From Candidatus Rhodoferax randersensis (GTDB lineage: Bacteria > Pseudomonadota > Gammaproteobacteria > Burkholderiales > Burkholderiaceae_C): a DNA stretch of 64,000 nt. The notes beneath the pieces are model-generated. The model was not told the DNA's origin. It was given only the letters and a program-made list of their open reading frames with translations, and made no database searches. Position 1 is the stretch's first letter, and every line of letters starts with the position of its first letter. The DNA lies in NCBI GenBank assembly GCA_016718155.1, contig JADKEH010000013.1:120253-184252 (forward strand). The letters run 5' to 3'. Positions 33,943-42,305 of this stretch are shown here, one piece after another. The position numbers and the translations under genes were made by a program.

Positions 33943-34440
33943 ATGAAGAATCTTGGCGTGTTGATGGTCCTGCTTGTGTCCGCATCCCTGTCATCGGCGG
34001 CGCCCGCCGAGGTCGATCTTCACGACTACTGGGACCAGCGCTGCAGCTATTGCCATGGGCATTCCAGCGAATTCGCGCGTCGGTTTTTGCGCGTTGACCA
34101 GGGGCGGCTGCGCGGCGTTCACCGTCGTGATGATCTGGATGTTTTCTTGCGCAATCACTACCTGACCGAGCAACTGGTCGCGCCCGTGCGCGCCATGCTG
34201 ATGGCGCAACTGACAACCAAGCCGCTGTTCGGCGAGAAGTGTGCCGGTTGCCACGGGACTGCCGCCGCTTTCGTGCGCCAGTCCTTGGGCGTTGTGAACG
34301 GGGTTCTGGTCGGCACGGCAAGCGGAATCAAGGTTGTTGACTACCTGGCGTCACACGGCAGACTTGAATCCCATGACGTGCCGATCATCGTCGACACCCT
34401 GCGCCGGGTGCGCGACGAAGTTACCAGCCCAGGCAAGTAG
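33943..34440 (+). CDS. periplasmic c-type cytochrome, two CxxCH sites
   Basis: 165 residues, ATG at 33943 with GGAAAG upstream. A signal peptide (GVLMVLLVSASLSSAAPA) precedes CSYCH near residue 34 and CAGCH near 99, so two covalent hemes are possible. The first site is followed by HSSEFARRFL, resembling domains found beside molybdoenzymes or in sulfur and nitrite pathways, but a specific family was not recognised. The sequence has no anchoring helix after cleavage. It points toward the convergent membrane-protein and cytochrome c' genes. Confidence 0.82.
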   Translation: MKNLGVLMVLLVSASLSSAAPAEVDLHDYWDQRCSYCHGHSSEFARRFLRVDQGRLRGVHRRDDLDVFLRNHYLTEQLVAPVRAMLMAQLTTKPLFGEKCAGCHGTAAAFVRQSLGVVNGVLVGTASGIKVVDYLASHGRLESHDVPIIVDTLRRVRDEVTSPGK

Positions 34441-34466
34441 TGGTCTGAGCTGGCGAAACGGCTCGC

Positions 34467-34880
34467 TCAGCCGGTGCGCTCTCCCCTGACTGCTTGATGG
34501 CTGGTGACCCAGGCGATGCCCGCCCACAGTGTTGTGCGCAGCGTCATGGCTGCGACGGTGCGCAGTTCGTACGGTATGCCTGAGAAAGCGAGCAGGCTGA
34601 AGTAGAGAAACATCATGCCGGTGGTGGCTGCGATGCCCAGCGCGAGGCGCGCTGCCCAGGCGCGTTGGCGCACCAGTCCGACGGCTGCGGCGAGGTAGGC
34701 GAATCCAGCCAGAAAATTGAACCAGACGACACTGGGCATGTAGTTGCCGGCGGCATCGCGTGCCGCCTGGTCGCCGAACAAGATCGTGCCGCCTTCCTTG
34801 ATGGTCAGCAGACCGAATCCGGCCGCGACCAGAGACATTGCCCAGATGCCGATGCCGCGTTGTGGTGTGAGTGTGGTCAT
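34467..34880 (-). CDS. small integral membrane protein, unknown
   Basis: 137 residues, ATG at 34880. Four hydrophobic helices can be read: IWAMSLVAAGFGLLTI, VWFNFLAGFAYLAAAVGLV, ARLALGIAATTGMMFLYFSLLAF and TVAAMTLRTTLWAGIAWV. The fold resembles small DoxX-like or DUF membrane proteins but no diagnostic motif was recognised. It follows the cytochrome c' gene by 29 bp on the same strand, so the two may be expressed together; association with respiratory or redox stress is only contextual. Confidence 0.7.
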   Translation of the reverse strand: MTTLTPQRGIGIWAMSLVAAGFGLLTIKEGGTILFGDQAARDAAGNYMPSVVWFNFLAGFAYLAAAVGLVRQRAWAARLALGIAATTGMMFLYFSLLAFSGIPYELRTVAAMTLRTTLWAGIAWVTSHQAVRGERTG

Positions 34881-34909
34881 GGTGAATACGGGTGTTGCAT
34901 GGCGATGGA

Positions 34910-35386
34910 TCACTGAACGGCGTCTGGTCGGCCGTAGAAATGCGCCACAAAAGGTTTGCGGAATTCGTTGTGGCAGTTGTAGCAACTGGTCTGGAGTTTC
35001 TGGAAGGCCAAGATGACGCCTGCGCCGTCCTTGGCCTTTGCCGCATCGCCGACCTCTTGCGCCTGCTCGTGGGTTTGATTATCGTAAGCCTTGAACCTGG
35101 GCGTGTTGGTGCCGACAAAGCTCATGATGCGCATTTTTTCGCCCAGCGGAGGCTGCGGATGATCCGCTACCAGTGGCGCCACTTTCGCGACCAGTGCCCA
35201 GTCTCCGCGCGAAATCCCGTCGGTGATGGCTTGCATGTTCAGGCCCAGGTCTCGCATGATTTTGCGCAGGGCCAGCGGCGCGGCCGCAGTGCTGTCATCG
35301 GCCCAAGACAGGGAACTGACGCTTGCCAATAGCGTGCCGATCATGCCTGCCGCGATCATTGTTTTCAGAGTGTGCTGGTATTTCAT
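34910..35386 (-). CDS. cytochrome c'-type protein
   Basis: 158 residues with a signal peptide (AAGMIGTLLASVSSLSWA). A single heme site CYNCH lies near residue 138 close to the C-terminus, preceded by helical segments (LRKIMRDLGLNMQAI, ILAFQKLQTS) characteristic of the four-helix cytochrome c'/c-556 family. Such proteins bind NO or transfer electrons in the periplasm. It heads a minus-strand pair with the membrane protein at 34467 and lies next to MipA/OmpV and a two-component system. Confidence 0.86.
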   Translation of the reverse strand: MKYQHTLKTMIAAGMIGTLLASVSSLSWADDSTAAAPLALRKIMRDLGLNMQAITDGISRGDWALVAKVAPLVADHPQPPLGEKMRIMSFVGTNTPRFKAYDNQTHEQAQEVGDAAKAKDGAGVILAFQKLQTSCYNCHNEFRKPFVAHFYGRPDAVQ

Positions 35387-35436
35387 GGGTGATTTTCAGT
35401 TGGATCAGACGAAATGGGTTGTTGCAGAGCTTGGTG

Positions 35437-36249
35437 TCAGAAACGGTATTGGATGCCGATGCTGGTCGAGACCTGATCTCGGTCACCGAGACTCGACACG
35501 ATCGGACTGTCGGCCGCGCCGCCGAGCAGCCGTTTGTAGCGCAGGGCGGCAACGCCCGTCCACTCGCGGTTGATTGCGTAGTCGGCCGTCAGGCTGGCGC
35601 CGACATGCTTGAAGCCGGAGCCCACCTCATACTGCGCCATGCCCGATTGCGCGGACTGCGCGGCGTCTATGCCGTAGAAGGTTTTCATATAGCCCGACGA
35701 TGCCCAAGTGGTGTCGAAAGTAGTGCGCAGGCGCAGCTTCGGACCGACCGGCGTGCCATGACCGATCGAGACATTCACGGTTGCACCCTGATCAGTGTTG
35801 CTGACGTTCTGACGCACCTCCGCGGACGCCTGCCAGCCCTGCTTGCGCAAGCGCACAAAGGCACCTGCATCGAGCGCCCGATCAATGTCTCCGAGCCCTC
35901 GCAGCGCGTCGTGGTCGTCCTGGTCACGGCCGCGCCGCAATCCCAACAGCGGCCCGGCGGTGATGCTCAAGCCCTGCTCGGTCTTGTAGCGCAGGAGGTT
36001 GGCGCCGGCAGTCATGCGGGTGAAGAACAGGCTGTCACCATAGAACAGGTTGATGGTGGGCATGAGGACAGTTTTGCTGTCTCTTGCGCCGTCATACTCG
36101 GGCCTCACGCCGGCACTCAAACCCACGCTGCCGTGCAGACCCACACTTGGGGTGGCTGGCAGGTCGTCCTGTGCCACGGCCGGACCGGTGGCCAAGATCA
36201 GAAGGGCAATTCGGCTTGCCACGGCGCGCCTCACACGGTTTGCTTGCAT
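35437..36249 (-). CDS. MipA/OmpV-family outer membrane protein
   Basis: 270 residues from ATG at 36249, with signal peptide n-region QANRVRRAVASR and hydrophobic ALLILATGPAVAQ; ATG at 36282 would add eleven residues. The mature sequence alternates like a beta barrel (SVGLSAGVRPEYDGARDSKTV, then TAGANLLRYK) and ends IGIQYRF with terminal Phe. MipA/OmpV proteins are porin-like barrels, one of which links murein synthesis and hydrolysis enzymes. OmpR-type regulators often control such genes, and a response regulator is encoded 630 bp away. Confidence 0.83.
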   Translation of the reverse strand: MQANRVRRAVASRIALLILATGPAVAQDDLPATPSVGLHGSVGLSAGVRPEYDGARDSKTVLMPTINLFYGDSLFFTRMTAGANLLRYKTEQGLSITAGPLLGLRRGRDQDDHDALRGLGDIDRALDAGAFVRLRKQGWQASAEVRQNVSNTDQGATVNVSIGHGTPVGPKLRLRTTFDTTWASSGYMKTFYGIDAAQSAQSGMAQYEVGSGFKHVGASLTADYAINREWTGVAALRYKRLLGGAADSPIVSSLGDRDQVSTSIGIQYRF

Positions 36250-36300
36250 TGGGTAAGCGCTCAATCTAGTGGGTTCTGACATATTGCTGGACCGGCTTGA

Positions 36301-36699
36301 TCAGCCACCGCGACTGCCGCCCAGGCCATGTTTGCCGCCCTGACCGGAGCCGGCCCCGGAACCACGGCGGGACTCGTATCCCTGCCCATAACCGCCACCT
36401 TTGCCGCTGCCGTCCCGGCTGCGCTGCTGGGTCGCATTGCCTTGGCCCTGCTTCATGTTGGCGCGCCCGTCGGAACTGGTTTGACGCATGAGTTGTTGTT
36501 CCTCGGGCGTCATGCTGCGATAGCGCTCCTGCATTTGCTCACGCTGGGCGCTGCGTTCTTCGGCGGTCATGCCGCGCATCTTTTCGCGCTGTTGCGCGGG
36601 GTCGGTGGGCAATGGCAAATCGTCTGCTATGGCCTGGCCGACCCCCAGCAGGGCGATTCCGAGTACGGTGAGCTTGAGATACGGTGCGGTCTTCATCAT
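36301..36699 (-). CDS. periplasmic Gln/Gly-rich hypothetical protein
   Basis: 132 residues from ATG at 36699 with AAGGA upstream. A Sec signal (LKLTVLGIALLGVGQAIA) precedes a charged helical segment rich in Arg, Glu and Met (MRGMTAEERSAQREQMQERY), then a Gly/Ser/Arg-rich tail (GKGGGYGQGYESRRGSGAG). The central repeats MTAEER and MTPEEQ recall small metal- or stress-related periplasmic helical proteins of the CpxP/Spy type, but the LTxxQ motif is not clear. It diverges from the two-component genes, a typical place for a regulated target. Confidence 0.65.
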   Translation of the reverse strand: MMKTAPYLKLTVLGIALLGVGQAIADDLPLPTDPAQQREKMRGMTAEERSAQREQMQERYRSMTPEEQQLMRQTSSDGRANMKQGQGNATQQRSRDGSGKGGGYGQGYESRRGSGAGSGQGGKHGLGGSRGG

Positions 36700-36880
36700 G
36701 GGTTCCTTGGAGCTTGAGTGTTGCTGTCGCCGCCGCCTCATCTGTGTTCGCTGCGTCGGTGTAGGGATGATCGGCGTCGGCGGTAACAGCGTCACTTCAC
36801 CTCGACATCCATGTGTTTCAGACCGTTTCCGCCTGTTTCAGTTGTGCCTGTGCAGCGGCGTGTTGCAGTACAGTGGACGC

Positions 36881-37600
36881 ATGACTTCACCCGCCCCCGA
36901 ACGCGTTCTGGTTGTTGATGACGATCCGGCGCTGCGCGAGTTGCTGGACGAGTACCTGTCCGCCAATGGCATGGTGGTTGAGGCGGTGCCAGACGGGGCG
37001 GCCATGCGCCAGGCGCTTCTGGCCGGCATGCCGGGCGCGATCGTCCTTGATCTGATGCTGCCCGGCGAAGACGGGCTGAGCCTCGCACGCGAGCTGCGCA
37101 CCTATTCGGATGTGCCCATCCTGATGCTGTCGGCACGGGGGGAGGAGATCGACCGCGTGATCGGCCTTGAGGTGGGCGCTGACGACTACCTGGCCAAACC
37201 GTTTGGTCCGCGTGAGTTGTTGGCGCGCTTGCGGGCGCTGCTGCGGCGTCACCGGGCGCTGGCGGGCGTGCCGGAGACACCGCCACGGTTTGCCGGCTTC
37301 GGGCCTTTCCAGCTTGACCTGGCAGGCCACCGGCTGCTGCGCGATGGCGCCGAGGTACGCCTGACCAGTGCTGAATTCGATCTGCTGCGCGTATTTGTCG
37401 AGCGCCCCAACCGCGTGCTCTCGCGGGATGAACTGATCAGTCAGCTAAAGGGCTACGAGCGCGACCCGTTTGATCGCAGCGTCGATATCCGCGTGACGCG
37501 TCTGCGCCGCAAGATCGAGGCGGACCCCGCGGCGCCGGTCTTTGTGCGGACGATTCGCGGCGAAGGTTATCTGTTCAATCCGCGCGGCGCTCAGACATGA
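36881..37600 (+). CDS. OmpR-family response regulator
   Basis: 239 residues from ATG at 36881. The receiver domain has VLVVDDDPALRELL at the start, the phospho-accepting Asp in IVLDLMLPGEDG near residue 56, and a Lys in DDYLAKPFGPREL near 105. The C-terminal winged helix has EVRLTSAEFDLLRVF and RTIRGEGYLF, as in OmpR/PhoB. It overlaps the histidine kinase by four bases (ATGA). The adjacent envelope genes (MipA/OmpV, periplasmic protein) are plausible targets; no binding site was identified. Confidence 0.93.
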   Translation: MTSPAPERVLVVDDDPALRELLDEYLSANGMVVEAVPDGAAMRQALLAGMPGAIVLDLMLPGEDGLSLARELRTYSDVPILMLSARGEEIDRVIGLEVGADDYLAKPFGPRELLARLRALLRRHRALAGVPETPPRFAGFGPFQLDLAGHRLLRDGAEVRLTSAEFDLLRVFVERPNRVLSRDELISQLKGYERDPFDRSVDIRVTRLRRKIEADPAAPVFVRTIRGEGYLFNPRGAQT

Positions 37601-38934
37601 AGCGCCCGATGCTCGCAAAGCCCACCAGCCTGGCCCAGCAAAATGCGTTGCTGCTCGGCCTGGTCTTCATTGTGTTTGAGTTGCTGGCGGCAGCGGCCGT
37701 GGCCGCTTTCGTGATGGTGCCGATGGCGCGCCGCTCGACCGACGATCTTGCCAACCTGATGGTGCTGTCGGCCCAGACCTGGAGTGAGCTGCCCCCGGCC
37801 ACCCGGCCGGATTTCGAGCGGGAACTGGATCGGACCTACATGCTCACCCTGCGAAACGGAGCTCGCCAACGCGGTCGCGACGAGTGGCATGGCGCCTACC
37901 TGTACTTTCTGGAATCTGCCCTGACAGAGAAAACCGGCCGCGCGCAAACGCTGCTGAGTGAAGTCACAGACGGGGAGGTTTGGTATTGGGCAAGTTTGCC
38001 ATCGGGAGATACCACCCTTGTGGTGGGCTTCCCGTTGCGGCGGGTGGGGGCCCAGCCTTTTGCCGCCATTGTCGCGTCATCGGTCATGGGTTTGATCCTG
38101 GCGCTGTTGACCGCAGCCTGGCTGGCGCGGCGAACGGTGGTGCCGCTGGCACGCCTGGAGCAGGCAGCCGCCCAGGTTGGGCGCGGCGAAGTCATGGCGC
38201 TGCTGCCGACCACCGGCCCGAAGGAACTGGTAGCGCTGGCGCTACGTTTCAACCAAATGGCACTGCAAGTGCGTGAACTACTGGCTGGCCGAACTACATT
38301 GCTGGCCGGGGTCTCGCACGACCTGCGAACGCCGCTTGCGCGGATGCGCCTCGCCTTGGCGTTGCTGGCCGAGAAACCAACACCGAAGTTGATTGCTCGG
38401 CTAGAGAATGACATCGAGGAAATGGATCGCCTGATCGGGCAGGTGCTCAATTTGGCACGCGGCGCGGACCCTGAACCTGCCGTCGAAATTGATTTGCCGA
38501 CGCTGCTCCACGAGTTGGCTGCCGGTGCACCGCCCCAGCGGGTGCAGGTGCTGGCAATGCCGCAGCGCGTCAAATTTGTGGCCCCGTTGTCCGCGTTACG
38601 CCGGGTGCTGGGCAACTTGCTGGACAACGCCCTGCGTTATGGCGGTGATCAGCCGGTTGAATTGGTCAGCGAGTTGGCCGGTGGAGTGGTTCGCATTGGT
38701 GTGCTTGACAGAGGGCCGGGCATTGCGCCCGATCAACTGAGCGCCGTGTTTCAGCCTTTTCATCGGGTCGAGCCCTCACGCAATCCAGGCACCGGTGGCA
38801 TTGGATTGGGACTGGCGATCGTGCGACAACTGGCTGACATTCACGGCTGGCAAGTCGACATCAGCCCGCGCGCGGATGGAGGCCTGGCAGCGTGGCTGAC
38901 CATCCCGATGGCGCGCTCGGTACTGCGGCGCTAG
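37597..38934 (+). CDS. sensor histidine kinase, EnvZ-like
   Basis: 445 residues. Two membrane helices (LLGLVFIVFELLAAAAVAAFVM and AAIVASSVMGLILALLTAAWLA) flank a ~120-residue periplasmic sensor; a HAMP linker follows. The H-box GVSHDLRTPLARMR has the phospho-accepting His near residue 240; NLLDNALRYGG (N-box), DRGPGIAP (G1) and GGIGLGLAIV (G2) complete the catalytic domain. It partners the response regulator upstream. The signal is unknown; the short periplasmic domain suits envelope sensing. Confidence 0.93.
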   Translation: MKRPMLAKPTSLAQQNALLLGLVFIVFELLAAAAVAAFVMVPMARRSTDDLANLMVLSAQTWSELPPATRPDFERELDRTYMLTLRNGARQRGRDEWHGAYLYFLESALTEKTGRAQTLLSEVTDGEVWYWASLPSGDTTLVVGFPLRRVGAQPFAAIVASSVMGLILALLTAAWLARRTVVPLARLEQAAAQVGRGEVMALLPTTGPKELVALALRFNQMALQVRELLAGRTTLLAGVSHDLRTPLARMRLALALLAEKPTPKLIARLENDIEEMDRLIGQVLNLARGADPEPAVEIDLPTLLHELAAGAPPQRVQVLAMPQRVKFVAPLSALRRVLGNLLDNALRYGGDQPVELVSELAGGVVRIGVLDRGPGIAPDQLSAVFQPFHRVEPSRNPGTGGIGLGLAIVRQLADIHGWQVDISPRADGGLAAWLTIPMARSVLRR

Positions 38935-39085
38935 CGACATTCCGCAAGAATTGTTGCGCCAGTGGCCGCTCAGGTTCGAGACAGAGTGCGGCACTACACT
39001 GGGTACCGGTGTGTGGGGCCGCCCGAACGGGCGGCCCGTCCCACCGCAAAACGCACCACGGCCCCGATCACTGAATGCACGCTGG

Positions 39086-40681
39086 ATGAAACCACGAAAC
39101 AAACCGCTGTCAAGCTGTAGTCGCTGTGTCTGCAGCGCGCTGGCCTTGATCATCCTGGCCCTGATGGTGGGGTGTTCCACGACTCGGCAAGAGGTTCCCC
39201 GGCCAAACTCTTACGCGAGTGAACGGCCCCAGGAAACCGAACTCGCCAAGGCGTTCGCGGCCCAGCTCGGGGTGGCACCTGGCCTGTCCGGGTTTCGGCT
39301 GTTGCCGGACGGGCAAGAGGCCTTGCTGGTGCGCGCGGCACTGGCCGACGCCGCGCAGCGCACACTCGACCTCCAGTACCACATCATCGCCCCTGACGCG
39401 ACCGGTACGCTGCTGATCTACCATGCCATGCGGGCCGCGCAACGAGGTGTGCGCGTGCGCTTGCTGATCGACGACCTGGATGTGGGCGACCGTGACAGCC
39501 AGCTCGCCACGCTGGCCGCGCATCCCAACTTCGAAGTGCGCGTCTTCAACCCATTTGCGCGACGCAGCTTTGGCAGCTTGTCCAGATTCATCGATTACCT
39601 CAGTGACGGGACGCGCCTGAACCGGCGCATGCACAACAAGCTGTGGATAGCGGACAACAGCGCGGCCTTGATTGGCGGCCGCAATCTGGGTGACGCCTAT
39701 TTCAATGCCGATGGTCGCAGCAATTTCGCTGATTTGGATGTGTTGTCCGTTGGGCCGGTCGTGGCGCAGGCGTCGCAGAGTTTTGACGAGTACTGGAACA
39801 GCGAATGGTCGGTCCCGATCCAAGCCTACGCCGTTCAGACGCCCTCCGTGGAACAGGTTGAACAACTCCGGAAAGCGTTTGCGTCCCGCGCCGACGAGTT
39901 TCGCCAAAGTGCTTATGCGCAGGCGCTGCGCGCGTCCGACCTTGGCTCGCTGGTGCGCAGTGGTCGGCTGGCACTGGTTGCGGCGAATGCCACGGTGCTT
40001 TACGACCATCCCGGCAAACTGCAGGGTTCAGCGCCTGCACCGCAGGCACATGTCATGTCAAATCTGCGTGACGCCATCGCATCGACGCAGCGGGAGCTGG
40101 CCCTGGTTTCACCCTATTTCGTGCCGCAGGAACGTGGCGTTGACGTGCTGTGCGGGCTGACTCGCCGTGGTGTGCGGGTACGTATTCTCACCAACTCGCT
40201 GGCCTCCACCGACGTGGCGGCGGTCCACGCCGCCTACGCACGCTACCGGCCACAATTGCTGGCTTGTGGCGTGGACTTGCATGAATTGCGCCCCAGCGAA
40301 ACGAAGCGTGCCAGCCTGCGACAAGTCATTTCTTCCGGGGTCAGCCTGCACGCCAAGGCGATCCTGCTGGACGGCAAGGTCCTGCTCATCGGGTCCATGA
40401 ACCTGGACCCCCGCTCCAGACTGTCGAACACAGAAGTTGCGGTGCTGATCGATAGCGCGGTGATTGGCAAGGAGCTGGGCAGGTGGCTGGATGAGGCTAC
40501 AAGCCTTGATCGGTCGTTCAGGCTCGCGCTGGCCGAGCCTGGCAACCCGGCATCGCCGCTCGTATGGCATGGTCAGGAGGACGATAAACCAGTGCGTTAT
40601 ACGCGCGACCCGCTGGCGAGCTGGTGGCAGCGGGCGACCTCGACCCTGTTGGGGGTGGTGATTCCGGAAGACATGCTTTAG
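39086..40681 (+). CDS. phospholipase D-like lipoprotein (cardiolipin synthase-related)
   Basis: 531 residues from ATG at 39086. The N-terminus IILALMVGCSTT is a lipoprotein signal with lipidated Cys near residue 32. Two HKD motifs are present: MHNKLWIADNSAALIGG near 181 and LHAKAILLDGKVLLIGS near 420, each followed by the expected N-x-x-D/R residues. The family hydrolyses or transfers phosphatidyl groups; related ClsC-type proteins make cardiolipin. A lipid-anchored form points to action at the periplasmic face or outer membrane. It may belong to the envelope stimulon of the neighbouring two-component genes. Confidence 0.87.
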   Translation: MKPRNKPLSSCSRCVCSALALIILALMVGCSTTRQEVPRPNSYASERPQETELAKAFAAQLGVAPGLSGFRLLPDGQEALLVRAALADAAQRTLDLQYHIIAPDATGTLLIYHAMRAAQRGVRVRLLIDDLDVGDRDSQLATLAAHPNFEVRVFNPFARRSFGSLSRFIDYLSDGTRLNRRMHNKLWIADNSAALIGGRNLGDAYFNADGRSNFADLDVLSVGPVVAQASQSFDEYWNSEWSVPIQAYAVQTPSVEQVEQLRKAFASRADEFRQSAYAQALRASDLGSLVRSGRLALVAANATVLYDHPGKLQGSAPAPQAHVMSNLRDAIASTQRELALVSPYFVPQERGVDVLCGLTRRGVRVRILTNSLASTDVAAVHAAYARYRPQLLACGVDLHELRPSETKRASLRQVISSGVSLHAKAILLDGKVLLIGSMNLDPRSRLSNTEVAVLIDSAVIGKELGRWLDEATSLDRSFRLALAEPGNPASPLVWHGQEDDKPVRYTRDPLASWWQRATSTLLGVVIPEDML

Positions 40682-40690
40682 AGGGAATAA

Positions 40691-41032
40691 CACTTACTTA
40701 AGGAAAACTCCGTTCGCTCTGAGCCTGTCGAGGCTTGTGTGCCGAGCTATTGTGCTGGCTGCAGCAGGGGGGGGCCGGCGGCCCCCCCCCCCTGGGGCTC
40801 CCCTGACCTCACTGCGCACCCCCCACCCCTGCTGCGAAGGGCTGCTTTGCTGAACCTTGCGGGTCGACCACTGGCAGCAAACGCTCTGACCCCAACTTAT
40901 TAAATGGCCAGCAAACCACGCCACTTGGGGACAGGGGGGGCAACAAGGCAGCCTGATCCCCCGCCCACCATCTATCACCAGCCCACCACTACACCAAACT
41001 GGAATTTCTTGGGTAAACACGTTAAGTAAGTG
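40691..41032. mobile_element. MITE-like element with 11-bp terminal inverted repeats
   Basis: CACTTACTTAA at 40691-40701 and TTAAGTAAGTG at 41022-41032 are perfect inverted repeats enclosing 342 bp with no protein-like frame. Inside are a copy of repeat family B (40849-40903), a sequence like the common CGTTCGC-CTGAGC-TGTCGA bacterial repeat at 40711-40734, and a G/C artefact tract at 40767-40798. No target duplication is evident. It fills the space between the phospholipase D and PpiC-type genes. Confidence 0.5.
40849..40903. repeat. dispersed repeat family B, copy B1
   Basis: Matches 52928-52987 in order and spacing: GCTGAA-CCTTG-GGGTC...CTCTGACCCCAACT-ATTA. The arms GGGTC(A)GA and TCTGACCC can pair, imperfectly in this copy. 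It lies inside the MITE-like element. Confidence 0.7.
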
Positions 41033-41065
41033 CCATTCGCTTTAGAGGCACGTGACCCACCCAAC

Positions 41066-41090
41066 AAAAACGCGGCCCGAAGGCCGCGTT
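41066..41090 (-). terminator. rho-independent terminator of the PpiC-type gene
   Basis: Read on the minus strand, AACGCGGCC - TTCG - GGCCGCGTT is a 9-bp GC-rich stem with a stable tetraloop followed by TTTTTG. It lies 27 bp after the stop of the isomerase gene. The A tract on the other side may also let it work for plus-strand transcripts. Confidence 0.9.
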
Positions 41091-41116
41091 TTATGGTGAC
41101 GGTGCGGTCCGAGTGC

Positions 41117-41902
41117 TTACTCGACCTTGGCCTTGGCGCGCAGTTGGTCCTGGTAGACCTTGAGCTTTTGCTGCTGCAATTGCTGCGCCACCTGGGGCTT
41201 GACGTCTTGCAGCTTGGGCAGTTGCGCGTCGCGCAGGTCGTCCAGGCGGATCACGTGGTAGCCGAACTCGGTCTTAACCGGCGTGTCGGTCATCTTGCCT
41301 TTGGTCAGGCCCTTGAGGGCGTCGGCAAATTCCTTGGCGTAGTTGTTGGGGTTGGCCCAATCCAGGTCCCCACCATTGGCGCCTGAGCCGGGGTCCTTGG
41401 AAGACTTCTTGGCGATGTCTTCAAACTTTTTGCCCTTCTTGATCTGGCCGATGATGGCCTTGGCTTCGTCCTCGGTCTCGACCAGGATGTGGCGGGCCTT
41501 GTATTCCTTGCCGCTGTTGGCGGCGGCGAAACGGTCGTACTCGGCCTGAATGTCAGCATCGGACACCGGGTTCTTCTTCTGGAAATCCATGAACAGTTCG
41601 CGGATCAGCAAGGTCTGGCGCGCCAGTTCCATCTGGGCCTTGAAGTCGTCCGTGGCTTCCAGGCCGGCCTTTTGGGCTTCCTGCATGAAGATTTCGCGGG
41701 CGACAACTTCCTTCTTGAGCTCGCCCTCCATCTCGGGGGTAACCGGGCGGCCGGACTTGGCCACTTGCTGGCTCAGGGCATCCATGCGTGATTTGGGGAC
41801 GGCTTTGCCATTGACGATGGCGATGTTTTGCGCCATGGCCGCGGGTGCCAGCGTGCCCAGGAGCGCGGCTATGGCCAGTGCGGACACAATCTTTTGCTTC
41901 AT
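41117..41902 (-). CDS. PpiC/SurA-type periplasmic peptidyl-prolyl isomerase
   Basis: 261 residues. A Sec signal (ALAIAALLGTLAPAAMAQ) precedes an N-terminal helical chaperone part (SRMDALSQQVAKSGRP) and a parvulin domain at about 130-225: YKARHILVETEDEAKAII, FEDIAKKSSKDPGS, GGDLDW and VKTEFGYHVIRL. The length and signature fit the small parvulin-like foldases common in betaproteobacteria, helping outer-membrane protein folding. It is the last gene of a minus-strand set with BolA and YciB, an arrangement conserved in this group as I recall, and has a strong terminator. Confidence 0.92.
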   Translation of the reverse strand: MKQKIVSALAIAALLGTLAPAAMAQNIAIVNGKAVPKSRMDALSQQVAKSGRPVTPEMEGELKKEVVAREIFMQEAQKAGLEATDDFKAQMELARQTLLIRELFMDFQKKNPVSDADIQAEYDRFAAANSGKEYKARHILVETEDEAKAIIGQIKKGKKFEDIAKKSSKDPGSGANGGDLDWANPNNYAKEFADALKGLTKGKMTDTPVKTEFGYHVIRLDDLRDAQLPKLQDVKPQVAQQLQQQKLKVYQDQLRAKAKVE

Positions 41903-42000
41903 ACGATCTTCCTAAGTAAATCCAAATTAGTCACGGCCAATTGCGGCTCAAAAGCGAATCGCAAGGGACCAGGCGCCAGTGTGATTGACCGCCCCGGGCT

Positions 42001-42282
42001 TCAGGGCTGGGGCGCCGGTTCGGCTTCAATGGCCAGGGCGTGCAGCCCTGCGTCAACGAAATCTTGCAGCGCATCATACACAAGCCGGTGACAAGCCACC
42101 CGGGACTTGCCTGCAAACAGCGGTGAACGGATGCGCACGCGAAAGTGGGTGCCAAAGCCGGTGCCATTGGCGCCGGCATGGCCGTTGTGCTGGAAGCTCT
42201 CGTCGATCACTTCCAGCGAGCTTGGTTGCAGGGTCTGGCGCAGGCGTTGCTCCAGGGCTGCGGCGGTAGGTGCGGTGGACAT
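42001..42282 (-). CDS. BolA-family protein
   Basis: 93 residues from ATG at 42282. LEQRLRQTLQPSSLEVIDES, FRVRIRSPLFAGKSRVACHRLVYDAL and GLHALAIEA match the compact BolA fold, with conserved His in CHRLVYDAL. BolA proteins work with monothiol glutaredoxins in iron-sulfur cluster trafficking and can affect stress morphology. It lies 23 bp after yciB and ~100 bp before the PpiC-type gene on the same strand, suggesting a shared transcript. Confidence 0.9.
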   Translation of the reverse strand: MSTAPTAAALEQRLRQTLQPSSLEVIDESFQHNGHAGANGTGFGTHFRVRIRSPLFAGKSRVACHRLVYDALQDFVDAGLHALAIEAEPAPQP

Positions 42283-42305
42283 GGCGGGTAAGTTGATAAG
42301 AAGGT

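Noticed and set aside
38951..39085. N-terminal extension of the phospholipase D-like protein
   Set aside because: It would bury the lipoprotein signal that begins at the ATG at 39086.
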